NCBI GenBank assembly: GCA_021776795.1
Contig: JAJFFC010000008.1
Coordinates: 62,001 to 126,000, forward strand
Reading direction: 5' to 3'
Source of the DNA: Planctomycetota bacterium
GTDB taxonomy: Bacteria > Planctomycetota > UBA1135
DNA: 64,000 nt
The notes under the pieces were generated by a model, which was not told the DNA's origin, made no database searches, and worked only from the letters and a program-made list of their open reading frames with translations. Positions within the stretch are counted from its first letter, which is position 1, and each line of letters begins with the position of its first letter. This document shows, one piece after another, positions 35,542-44,500 of this stretch. The position numbers and the translations under genes are program-made.

Positions 35542-36680
35542 ACCGCCTCCGTCTCCTTCTTTTGTCCGATTGGCGGCGCAAATTGGTGGCGCTATTCTTC
35601 GCCATCCTGCTTTGGGGCTGGTTGGTGGGCCGGATTGAGGTCGAACGCGACCTCTTGTTACGGGTTGCTGTCACGACCAGTGATGGCATCACCCCCAATG
35701 AAAACGAGTTGTTGGTGCAGGTTCCCAAGGGGTGGGCACTCATGACTCCGGAGCCCGACACCGCCATTTCGATTCACCTCGTCGGCACCCCTTCGGTGCT
35801 CAAAGACTTCACTGCACGGCAATGCGCGGCACGTTTCCAGGCGGTGATTCCTGCGGGCACCACCGAAGACCGCATTAACCTTTCGATTACGCCCAACGAT
35901 CTTGACTGGTTACGCCCTAATGATGCCGCCTATTTGCTCGATAAGGTCGATGGCAGGCAAGAGCTCCAAGTCCTGACCTTTGAGCGGGTCATGGAGCAAA
36001 ATTGGATTTTGACCGCAAGCGAGCAGCCGGTACGCGGCAAGCCTTCGCCGGTGCATGAAATGCACCCCGAAGAAATGGTGTTCTCCCCCACCCAAGTGCG
36101 CTTGCGTGGGCCAAAGAGCGTCATGACCTCGCTGATGAATCAACTCGACGAAGCCCATTCGGTCGATGGCGAGGTCGATTTCGTCAACCTTCTTAGCCCA
36201 CTTGTGGTCGAGCCGATTGCGCGCGGCGACATCCGCGCGGTCGTGCATTTACACCCCTCTTTCGCCGAACGGGGCTTGACCATGGATCCGGAAGACGTGC
36301 TCGTCACTCTACCGGTACGTTTGGCTCAGCCGGTCACCATTGAGTGGCTTCCCTCTCCTGAATCTCTGCACCTCATGCAAGCTCCAGCAGAGTCTGGAGA
36401 ATGGCAAGCCGAACCCTGGACCCCAACGGCTTGGAAGGCCGTATTGCCCGACCTTCCCGCAGGGACCTCAGACGTCACCGAAGCCTGGGTTCGCGAACAT
36501 GTGATTTTTGTTCTGCCGCTCAATGTCCTTGGCCCAGAATCTCTCGAGCGCACCCCACTCACCCTCGTCCCGGTTCTGACCGGCTTGACCCCCGACGACC
36601 ATCGGTTCTACTCCGCCAACCTGCAAATCGAACCTCTCGATGACACCGGCTGGACAGTCGCCGTTACCCGCATCCCATGA
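35538..36680 (+). CDS. YbbR-like (CdaR) membrane-anchored protein
   Basis: 380 residues. One N-terminal membrane helix (about 16-34, KLVALFFAILLWGWLVG) is followed by repeated beta-rich YbbR-type modules outside the membrane (ITPNENELLVQVPKGWALMTPEPD, then similar units). In the Firmicute operon CdaR modulates CdaA activity. The conserved position between cdaA and glmM and the matching size support the same role. Start and stop both overlap neighbours as ATGA. Confidence 0.85.
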   Translation: MNRLRLLLLSDWRRKLVALFFAILLWGWLVGRIEVERDLLLRVAVTTSDGITPNENELLVQVPKGWALMTPEPDTAISIHLVGTPSVLKDFTARQCAARFQAVIPAGTTEDRINLSITPNDLDWLRPNDAAYLLDKVDGRQELQVLTFERVMEQNWILTASEQPVRGKPSPVHEMHPEEMVFSPTQVRLRGPKSVMTSLMNQLDEAHSVDGEVDFVNLLSPLVVEPIARGDIRAVVHLHPSFAERGLTMDPEDVLVTLPVRLAQPVTIEWLPSPESLHLMQAPAESGEWQAEPWTPTAWKAVLPDLPAGTSDVTEAWVREHVIFVLPLNVLGPESLERTPLTLVPVLTGLTPDDHRFYSANLQIEPLDDTGWTVAVTRIP

Positions 36681-38044
36681 GTAAAACCCTCTTTGGCACC
36701 GATGGCATCCGCGGTGTCGCCGGCGAATACCCGCTGGTGCCCGAACTTCTCGAGAAGCTTGGCCGTGTGTTGGCGCTGCGCATTCTCGGCGACATGCCCG
36801 ACGATTATGAAGCCAAGCCACGCGTGCTCATCGGCCATGATGGTCGTGAATCCGGGGAAACTTTGGCCGCAGCAGTGGCGGCGGGTCTGACCCATGGCGG
36901 CGTGCCGGTCGATGTCGTCGGCCTCACCACCACCCCATGCTTGGCCTACCTAACTTTTGCCGATTGGTATCAGGCCGGGGTCATGATTTCGGCATCGCAC
37001 AATCCAGCAAAAGACAACGGCATCAAGCTTTTTGGCCGCCAGGGCAACAAGCTCGCCGATGCGGTAGAAAAAGAACTAGAAACCGCACTGGAATCGATTG
37101 GGCCTCCACCGCAGGGCATCACTCCTGCAGAAATCCGCCGCACCAAGAACTTGGTTGCGGACTACATCACTTGGCTGCGCACCAAAGCATTCCCTGATTT
37201 GGAGTTGCATGGCCGACGCATTTTGGTGGACTGCGCCAATGGGGCGGCATCGGAATTGGCACCGCGTGTGCTCAAGACTTTTGGCGCCGAAGTCGTCACC
37301 ATTCATGACAAGCCCGATGGCCACAACATCAATCATGGCTGTGGCGCCTTGCACCCAGAGGTAGCCGCTGCCGCGGTACAAGAGCTCGGCTGCGAAGTTG
37401 GCCTCAGCCTCGATGGCGATGCTGACCGCAGCATTTTGTGCGATGGTCATGGCCGCATTCTCGACGGCGATGCCGTACTTGCTGGTTTAGGCTGTGCACT
37501 TCAAGATGCCGGCGAGTTGCCCGGCAATACCGTGGTCGCCACGGTCATGAGCAATCTTGCGCTGGAACGGATGCTCAAACAGCACGGCGCTCATCTATTG
37601 CGCGCCCAAGTGGGCGACCGTTACGTGGCCGAGGGCATGCGCGACGGTGGTTTCCGTCTTGGCGGCGAAAAATCTGGCCACATCCTGTTTGGGGAAGATC
37701 ACGGTTTCCGTGGCGATGGCCTCTATACCTTGTTGCGCATCATGGAAATCTTGGTTCCCAAAAACCAAACGGCGGCTGATTTCGCTGCTGGCTACCAGGA
37801 TTTACCGCAGAAGTTGGTGAACTACGAAGTGGCCAAACGTGTGCCCCTCGAAGAGCTCCCCCACTTATCTGCCGCCTGCGCCGAGGCCGAAGAGTCTTTG
37901 GGCGATGACGGCCGCATCGTGGTGCGCTTTTCCGGAACGGAGCTGTGCTTACGCTTGATGGTGGAAGCGATTGAGGAATCCCTCGTCGATGCCACCCTGG
38001 CTAAGCTAGAAGCTGCAGCGCGCAAAGACGGCATTCTGCTTTAG
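36677..38044 (+). CDS. glmM: Phosphoglucosamine mutase
   Basis: 455 residues. It interconverts glucosamine-6-phosphate and glucosamine-1-phosphate for UDP-GlcNAc. The phosphoserine loop is SASHNP with Ser107. The metal-binding loop is SLDGDADRSILCDG, the sugar-specificity loop GGEKSGH, and the phosphate-binding loop VRFSGTELCLRLMVE. The last deviates from the canonical RxSGTEPxxR in having Leu-Cys-Leu. The N-terminal LFGTDGIRG is diagnostic of GlmM against other phosphomutases. It follows cdaR with an ATGA overlap and precedes tsaB by 4 bp. Confidence 0.95.
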   Translation: MSKTLFGTDGIRGVAGEYPLVPELLEKLGRVLALRILGDMPDDYEAKPRVLIGHDGRESGETLAAAVAAGLTHGGVPVDVVGLTTTPCLAYLTFADWYQAGVMISASHNPAKDNGIKLFGRQGNKLADAVEKELETALESIGPPPQGITPAEIRRTKNLVADYITWLRTKAFPDLELHGRRILVDCANGAASELAPRVLKTFGAEVVTIHDKPDGHNINHGCGALHPEVAAAAVQELGCEVGLSLDGDADRSILCDGHGRILDGDAVLAGLGCALQDAGELPGNTVVATVMSNLALERMLKQHGAHLLRAQVGDRYVAEGMRDGGFRLGGEKSGHILFGEDHGFRGDGLYTLLRIMEILVPKNQTAADFAAGYQDLPQKLVNYEVAKRVPLEELPHLSAACAEAEESLGDDGRIVVRFSGTELCLRLMVEAIEESLVDATLAKLEAAARKDGILL

Positions 38045-38048
38045 GCCG

Positions 38049-38690
38049 ATGCACCTTGGCATAGAGCTCGCCGGTAGCGTCTGCTCCGTAGCCCTCAACA
38101 CGCCCAGGGGCCTGTTTGAGCAAGACTTCAGCGCAGCACGCGGACGAGGCTTGGTTACCGCCATCGATGAACTCTGCACCACCCACGAGGCCCGCGGCAA
38201 ATTAGCGGCGATTGTCGTCGGCGTCGGCCCTGGGAGTTACACCGGCCTGCGTATTGCCGCGAGTGCCGCCAATATGTTGGCTTGGGCCGAAGGGATTCCC
38301 GCCATCGGCATCTCCAGCTTTGCCGCGGCGGCCGAAGGTGGCTGGCAAGCCGTGCAGAACTTTTCTGCGCAAGCGGTCGATAAAGACCTGCACCTTTTGG
38401 TCGATGCCTTTCGTGGTGAGTGGTACCACGCGCGTTATCGCCGCGCGGAACAAGGAACGCTCATCGTGACGCAAGAGCCACGCATCGTGACCGCGGAAGA
38501 AGCAAGTGCGATCACGACAAGCCAAGACCTGTTGCTTGGCGAAGAAAGCTTCGCAACCCAAGCGCAATACCTTGGGCCCTTTGCCCCGCGCGCCTCTGCT
38601 CTAGTTCAGCTTGCCTTGCACCAACCGGAACTCGCCTTAAGTACAGAGCCGGTGTACTTGCGCGAAACTTCCTACAAGAAGAAATCTTAA
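38049..38690 (+). CDS. tsaB: tRNA threonylcarbamoyladenosine biosynthesis protein TsaB
   Basis: 213 residues, somewhat shorter than the typical 220-235. The N-terminal ASKHA-type fold begins MHLGIELAGSVCSVAL. The family hallmark VGVGPGSYTGLRIAASAANML is present, followed by a divergent C-terminal half. TsaB is the scaffold partner of TsaD in t6A modification of ANN-decoding tRNAs; neither tsaD nor tsaE is in the window. It is the last gene of the folP-cdaA-ybbR-glmM run and converges on the histone gene. Confidence 0.9.
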   Translation: MHLGIELAGSVCSVALNTPRGLFEQDFSAARGRGLVTAIDELCTTHEARGKLAAIVVGVGPGSYTGLRIAASAANMLAWAEGIPAIGISSFAAAAEGGWQAVQNFSAQAVDKDLHLLVDAFRGEWYHARYRRAEQGTLIVTQEPRIVTAEEASAITTSQDLLLGEESFATQAQYLGPFAPRASALVQLALHQPELALSTEPVYLRETSYKKKS

Positions 38691-38706
38691 GTCACACCAC
38701 AACACT

Positions 38707-38740
38707 AAAAAACGGGAAGTGCCGTTTCTGGCACTTCCCG
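38707..38740 (-). terminator. Rho-independent terminator for the histone-fold gene
   Basis: A perfect 11-bp stem (38713-38723 with 38730-38740) and a 6-nt loop. On the minus strand it is followed by six T (plus-strand A at 38707-38712), so it terminates transcription coming from 38780-39076. There is no T-run on the plus side, although the hairpin could still slow transcripts leaving tsaB. Confidence 0.87.
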
Positions 38741-38779
38741 AGGTGATTCACGGCCAATCGACTCGGCCGGAGACAAGAC

Positions 38780-39076
38780 TTAGAGGTCCTGCGGGCGCAG
38801 CGTCTTGCGGCCGTTGGCGGAGGCACGGGCCTCGGCTTCGGCGATCATGGAGATGACCTTTTCGTTGAGGGCACCGTAGAAGTCGCCGGAGACATTGCAG
38901 TCGATCACAGCGTTCTTGGTGCGGCTCTTGGAGATGATCATGTCAGCGACAGACTTCTTGGCCTTGCCGCGACGTGCAGGCTTTTTCTTGGCAGCGGCCT
39001 TCTTGCGAGCCGGGGCCTTCTTCTTAGCAGCAGCCTTGCGGGCCGGCTTCTTTGCAGATTTTTTCTTTGCAGCCAT
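38780..39076 (-). CDS. Bacterial histone-fold protein with H1-like lysine/alanine tail
   Basis: 98 residues. Residues 1-41 are a Lys/Ala/Pro/Arg tail (AAKKKSAKKPARKAAAKKK...) like eukaryotic H1 C-tails and chlamydial Hc1. Residues 42-98 match a histone fold: alpha1 SVADMIISKSRTKNAV (42-57), alpha2 DFYGALNEKVISMIAEAEARA (65-85), then loop 2 with GRKTLRPQDL (89-98). That loop corresponds to GRKTIKAEDI of archaeal HMfB, including the DNA-binding Arg-Lys-Thr. The protein stops where helix alpha3 would begin. It has its own terminator and a probable own promoter, suggesting a monocistronic, abundant DNA-packaging protein. Dimerisation without alpha3 is inferred. Confidence 0.85.
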   Translation of the reverse strand: MAAKKKSAKKPARKAAAKKKAPARKKAAAKKKPARRGKAKKSVADMIISKSRTKNAVIDCNVSGDFYGALNEKVISMIAEAEARASANGRKTLRPQDL

Positions 39077-39130
39077 GTTTTTTTATGGGTTGCTCCGCTA
39101 GGCGGATGTAGAGGAATGGGGTGATTCGAC

Positions 39131-39142
39131 GGCGAATTCGCC
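39131..39142. repeat. Perfect 12-bp palindrome in the histone gene leader
   Basis: GGCGAATTCGCC reads the same on both strands. It lies 55 bp upstream of the histone start codon, between the putative promoter and the gene. A second small inverted repeat CCGC-TAG-GCGG lies closer to the start. An operator is possible; protein unknown. Confidence 0.5.
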
Positions 39143-39152
39143 ATCTGATGCC

Positions 39153-40337
39153 TTGATTGTGGCCGCAGGGGGGTGGTCAAGTCAACGCGGAAATGCCGAA
39201 TTTAGCCAAGAAATCCAATTTCTCGCCCGTATCCTCTTTGCCGTGCTGCTTCCTCTCTTGCTACTTGCTGCCCAAAGCTCAGCTCCCTTGCCGGGTGTAT
39301 TTGTCCCTGCAGAGGGTTCTGTAGATGAAGCAATCCTGGGTCGATTGGCCGACTTCCCCGAAGAAGAGCAAGAACGCATCAGCCGTGAGGCACTGGAAGC
39401 CGTGCGAGCGCTCGATCATCCGCTAGCTTCCCAGGCGCGCACCCTTTTGGACAGCCGCAAGGCAAAAGGGCTCAAGCGCGAACCTCGCGAAGAGGCTCCG
39501 CTGTGGAGTGCAAAGACCTACGCTCCAGCTCTAAAGCTGAAAAACAAGAGGCAAGACCGCGACAGCAGCAAGTGGAAAACACTCGCTTCACGCTGTTTCG
39601 GCCGGAAATTGCCACTGAGCGACGACAAGCGCTGGCGCTGGGATGACGGCCGCGAAGTTCTGCGCCAGCCCGCGGTCAGCGACCCCAAGGAGGTGATTTT
39701 GGCTTTGCTCAATGGGCGCCTCGACCCCCTCGGCGAGGTCCAAGCCGTGACCGAAGCACTCCTGGATGACCGTTCGCGCAAGGCATCGGCCTTCTACTTC
39801 GACCATGTTTATCGCGACCGCGACGGCAATTACTTCCCAGGCATCCTGATGAGCGATATCTGGGGCAGCAGTACCACCTTTGGCATTTCTGATGCCGATG
39901 CCATCGCCTGGATGCACACCGTCGCCGCTGATCGTTCCCTGGTGTCTCCGATTGCGACCAAAGACCAGCGCCCTCTGTATCGGCGCCTAGAAACCGATTA
40001 TGTCGACTTGCGCGATGCCCGTAATCTGCGTCGCGCCATTGCCTCACGCCTAGTCGAGCCGCTCGGAAACCCGCCATCCCTCCTGGAAGGCGTGGTGGAC
40101 CAAATTGATCTTGCCTGGATGCAGCAAAAGCATGATCCGGCCAAAATGGCTGCCTTCCTTAAGCGCTATCCGCAACGCCAAGTCTTTTTTGCCGCAGTGC
40201 GCCAACTCGATACCGCGCGCCAGGGTTCTACCGATGAAGAAAACAGGGCCGCCCGCTCCGAATTACCCATGCTCGTGCGCCAAACCACTCTCGATTTCCT
40301 AGCAAACGAGGGCTTACTTGGATTCCGTCGGCGTTGA
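39153..40337 (+). CDS. Exported protein of unknown function
   Basis: Up to 394 residues from the TTG at 39153. The start is uncertain: a signal-peptide-like stretch ILFAVLLPLLLLAAQSSA (about 27-44) suggests the true start may be nearer, for example a GTG at 39243. After that come an acidic helical region (DEAILGRLADFPEEEQERISREALEAVRAL), a basic linker, and a domain with FYFDHVYRDRDGNYFPGILMSDIWGSSTTFGISDADAIAWMH. I do not recognise it. Codon usage and length argue for a real gene. It precedes alr by 15 bp and may be transcribed with it. Confidence 0.6.
   Translation: MIVAAGGWSSQRGNAEFSQEIQFLARILFAVLLPLLLLAAQSSAPLPGVFVPAEGSVDEAILGRLADFPEEEQERISREALEAVRALDHPLASQARTLLDSRKAKGLKREPREEAPLWSAKTYAPALKLKNKRQDRDSSKWKTLASRCFGRKLPLSDDKRWRWDDGREVLRQPAVSDPKEVILALLNGRLDPLGEVQAVTEALLDDRSRKASAFYFDHVYRDRDGNYFPGILMSDIWGSSTTFGISDADAIAWMHTVAADRSLVSPIATKDQRPLYRRLETDYVDLRDARNLRRAIASRLVEPLGNPPSLLEGVVDQIDLAWMQQKHDPAKMAAFLKRYPQRQVFFAAVRQLDTARQGSTDEENRAARSELPMLVRQTTLDFLANEGLLGFRRR
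39156..39185 (-). promoter_or_regulatory. Putative sigma70-like promoter of the histone-fold gene
   Basis: On the minus strand TTGACT (39180-39185) and CACAAT (39156-39161) are separated by 18 bp, giving a start near 39149 and a leader of about 70 bases. It overlaps the uncertain TTG start of the plus-strand gene at 39153. Confidence 0.4.
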
Positions 40338-40352
40338 GCGTAGATTGAGGGC

Positions 40353-41513
40353 ATGGAGTCTCGGCACCGTGCCTGGGCTGAGATTGATCTCGAAGCCTTC
40401 CGCCGCAATCTGCGTCGGTCCCGCCAACTCGCGGGAAGGGCTGCGGTATGGCCGGTTCTGAAGGCCAATGCCTATGGGCATGGCGCCGTGGCCATTGCTC
40501 GAATTTGCGCCCAGGAAAGCGTCGAGCGGATTGGCGTCGGCGATTCTAGTGAAGCACTCCAGCTACGCCACAGTGGCGTGCGCTTGCCACTCCTGGTCTT
40601 AGGGGCTGCCATCGACGCCGAAGTTCCTGCGCTAGTGGAGCACCAGGTCGAGATTGGTGTCCACAGCGAAAGTCGTACTCGTGCCCTAGCCAAGCTCGCG
40701 GAGAGCCACGGCGGGCAGCTCGGCGTGCATCTCAAAGTCGACACCGGCATGGGGCGACTCGGAGTCCGGCCAGAGGCGGTGTTGCGTGTCGCGCGTGCCA
40801 TCCTCGAAGAACCCGCGCTAGAACTGCGCGGCCTGATGACGCACTTCTCCAGTTCTCGTGGCGCCCATGACCCCACCACAGCCGGGCAGCAGGCCTTGTT
40901 TTTTGCCGCAGCTTCAGAACTGCGCCAAACCCTTGGCGTAACTCCTCTTCTGCACTGCGCCAACTCGGCCGCAGTCTATAGCGAACTTCCGCAATTGGGA
41001 GATGCAGTGCGACCCGGCATAGCCTTGTATGGCATTCTGCCCGGTGACTTGGAGCATCCAGCCGACCTCGAGGAAGTCTTGTCCCTGCATACCCAGGTGG
41101 TCTTTCTGAAAGACGTGCCTGCAGGAACCGCAATTGGCTATGACAGTCGCTGGACTTCGCACCGGCCCACCCGCATCGCCACGCTGCCCATGGGCTACAA
41201 CGATGGCCTGCCCTATACCTTGGGCCAACATGGTCAAGGACAGGTCTTGGTGCGCGGCCAACGTTGCCCGGTCGTGGGCGCGGTGAGCATGGATTACTGC
41301 ACGATTGACGTCGGCCATGTCCCCGGCGTTGCCGTGGGCGACCGCGTGACCTTAATTGGTCGATCTGGACCTGACCACCTGCGTGCTCACGACCTCGCCA
41401 GCGCTGCAGGCACCATTCCTTATGAAATTGCCTGCCGTTTAGGCGCAAGAGTGCAAAGGGTGTATCTTGGGGGCCAACAGCCAGCGCCGACTCCGGCGCC
41501 TGTGGCCACATGA
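40353..41513 (+). CDS. alr: Alanine racemase
   Basis: 386 residues. A PLP enzyme making D-alanine for peptidoglycan. The PLP-binding Lys37 is in PVLKANAYGHG. The barrel continues through HLKVDTGMGRLGV and RPGIALYGILPGD; the C-terminal beta domain has AIGYDSRW and MGYNDGLP, followed by GAVSMDYCTIDVG carrying the second catalytic-region Met-Asp. Length is typical. The stop overlaps the start of the AsmA-like gene (ATGA). Its presence indicates conventional peptidoglycan synthesis. Confidence 0.95.
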   Translation: MESRHRAWAEIDLEAFRRNLRRSRQLAGRAAVWPVLKANAYGHGAVAIARICAQESVERIGVGDSSEALQLRHSGVRLPLLVLGAAIDAEVPALVEHQVEIGVHSESRTRALAKLAESHGGQLGVHLKVDTGMGRLGVRPEAVLRVARAILEEPALELRGLMTHFSSSRGAHDPTTAGQQALFFAAASELRQTLGVTPLLHCANSAAVYSELPQLGDAVRPGIALYGILPGDLEHPADLEEVLSLHTQVVFLKDVPAGTAIGYDSRWTSHRPTRIATLPMGYNDGLPYTLGQHGQGQVLVRGQRCPVVGAVSMDYCTIDVGHVPGVAVGDRVTLIGRSGPDHLRAHDLASAAGTIPYEIACRLGARVQRVYLGGQQPAPTPAPVAT

Positions 41514-44500
41514 TGCGCTGGATTCCGCAAACTTGGCTGGGGCGATTCTCCCTGCTCTTCAGCGGGCTCTTGATCATCAGTGCGACGATCAAGTTGCCGC
41601 TGCCGATTCGTTTGGCCAACACCTTGTTGGAAGGAAAGGCGGAGCACTTGCAGGTGAGTGCCGAGCGCGCGTGGGTGCGTTGGGGGCGCGGCGAAATTGG
41701 CGTCGAAGGCTTGAAGCTCCTGCATCAGGGCGAGGAGCGCGTTTCGGTCGCGACTTTGCACACCTTTCTCGACCTTTGGCCCACCAGTGATGCCTTTGGG
41801 CGCCCGGTCTTTCTGGAAGTCGAAGCCCCAGTCGCTTTACTCGACCAAGAGTTGCTCGACGACCTCAGCAAGCTGCGCTCCAAAGACCCTTCTCCCTTTC
41901 CTCTGCGGATGCGCATCAAAGATGCAGACTTACGTTGGCGCGAAGGCGTTGGCGAAGCAGAGCAGATGATCCATGTAGACGGTCTACAAATTCAGGCCAG
42001 TCTCTCGCCCGATGGTGCCGTGGCCAACCTCGACGGCACCTTTCGCAGTCCTGCTATTGGGCCGATTGGTCTACGTGCCACAGCCAATGAAGGCTTGCTG
42101 GATTGGCAGCTCGACGGCCATTGGGATCTTGCGTTGGAATCCAACTTGAGGCAGCTCGAGGACTTGTCGCTCGCGCTCGACGGTGTGCACCTGCAGGGCA
42201 AAGCCTGGGGCACCTTTGCGCAAGACCAACCTGCCTCGCTGCAGTTGGACTCGGCATTGGCTATGCGTGAATTGACCTGGGTCGATCATCACCTCGAAGC
42301 GAGCGACCTCAAAATCCGCGCGGTGGGTGATCTTTTCCGCGGGCTTCAAGTTTCGCTAGAAGGGCAACACGAGCACCTTCCTTTCCAAGCACAGGCAGAG
42401 ATTCATGAGCCCTTCGGTGCCTATCGGGTCGAAGTGCGCAGCCAGGTCCGTGAGGTGATGGCCAATCGTGAGTTGGTCGACACTTTGAACCAAATCTTGC
42501 CCTTCCTGGAAGAGATTTTGCTTGCCTTGGAGCCACGTGGCGCGGTCGACGGAGACTTTGTCCTCACCGCAGGGGCGGAACAGGACTTGGATTGGGGTTT
42601 ACGGCTTGGCGGCGAGGAGCTGCAAGTGACTTGGCGAGGTATCCTCGATGACGACGGCAATCGCTTCTCCTTCCCCTATCCTCTACGCCGCGCCATGGGC
42701 GATGTGTGGATTTGTGGCGATGCCTTAACTTTCCTCGGCAGCGCAGAGCTTGCCGAGCAAGGCATGGCCCATGCTGAGGGTAGCTTTGATTTCCGCCCGG
42801 AAACAAGGCAGATCGTGGTCGAGTTGGAAACCACCGACGTCGCCCTAGATCGTCGCCTACCCAATGCGCTCGCCGGCAATCCCGATTTGGCCGACCTCTT
42901 GCGCAACTTGGGAAGCCCAAATGGCGGCAGTGTCGATGTTGGCGTCAAGCTTCATTACTTTGACGATGAGTTACTAACCCAAGTCCAAGGCGAAGCCCGC
43001 GACTTCGAAGCCACGCCTGCCTTCTTGCCACTCAAAATGAGTGCCGACTATGCCTGGTTCCAGTGGCAACCAGGCATAGCTGAATTCGGCGGCATGCTGC
43101 GCGTGATGCAAGGGGACATCAATCTCTTTGGGCGTGCTGTCGGCAACGAGGCCGAAGACATGCGCGTCGAAGTGCAAATGCGTGGCAAAGACTTTGCGCC
43201 CTCTGAGACCGAACTAAAAACTCTAGAAGGATATCTGCCATTGCCAGATGGCCTCAGCCGATTCTCCTTGACCGGTCCAGTGCGTCTCGACCTCGCCATG
43301 AAGATGTGGCCGCAAGCTCCAGAGCGCACCCAACTTCAAGTGCATGCCTCATGCGATGCAGCCAAAGTGCATTGGCAGGACTTGCAAGTCGACTTCACGC
43401 CATTCCATGGATTGGCATCCTTCACCGCCGTACAGGAGGACTTCTTGCTGAGTTTGCCGCGAGCGTGGACCAAGGTGGAAGATGGCGCGGTCCTCGGCAG
43501 CTTGGTCGCGACCTCCTTCCCCAATGCTTCCACGGCCGTGGTCGAAGCCAAGGGCTTGGCGGTGACGTCGCAACGGGTGCAAGACCTCCAACGCTTAACT
43601 GGCCAAGAGGTCTGGGGCTCCCATTTGAACTGGGCAGGTGCGGTCGACCTTTCTGCGCAACTCAACCTGGAGCAGTTGGAAGACTTTGACGCTTCGCTGG
43701 CCTTCCAGCCACTGCTTCTCACTCCCGTCGATGTGCCCGACGCTACGCCTCTGCGCATTGCAGGGCGCATCGATGGCCGCCCTGGTCGTCTGACCGCCGA
43801 TGACTTACGGTTCGAAAGCGACTCCCTCAGCCTTTCCTTCCGCGACCTGCGCGCCACTCTCGATGGCCAAGATCTGCATGCCGATGCACGCCTCGCCAAG
43901 GGCACGAGTCTGGAGTTGAATGCCGATGTTGCCGCACTGATTGGCCCTGAAGAACGCGCCGCCTTCGAAGCCATCGGTTTACGCGGTCGCCTGCTCGCCG
44001 AAGATGTCCATGTCCATGCCGACTACAGCACCGATGGTTCGCTCAGCCTAAGCGCACTCGGCAAGCTGCGTACTGAGGGCATTGGCATGGCCGGGCCGCT
44101 GGCTCTCACCGAAGGAGAGTCCGAGTTGGTGATTGAAGAGGCCACACTAAAAGATAAGGAGCTCCATGCCATCGTACGCCTGGAAAGTGGCTCAGGATTA
44201 CTTGGCGGCATGCAACTTGAGGAGACCGCGGCGCATATCGTCCTGACTCCGGAAAAGGTGCACGTCAGCGATTTTCAAGCGAATCTGCTCGGCGGCAGAG
44301 TGCATAGCCAAGGTCTCGATGCCGAGGGTAACCCCAGTCCTGGCAAAATGACCCTTGGCCTCACTCCTCAAGCTCCCATCAGCCTGCAGTGTTATTTGGA
44401 CGGCTTGGAACTCGAACGCATGCGCGAAGAGCTTGGCCTGGGCGGTTCTTTGGCCGGCTTGGTCCATGGCGATTTGCGCTTCTCAAGCCCGACCCCCAGC

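Noticed and set aside
38707-38740. Hairpin as a terminator for tsaB on the plus strand.
   Set aside because: There is no T-run on the plus side; the T-run lies on the minus side, so it belongs to the histone gene.
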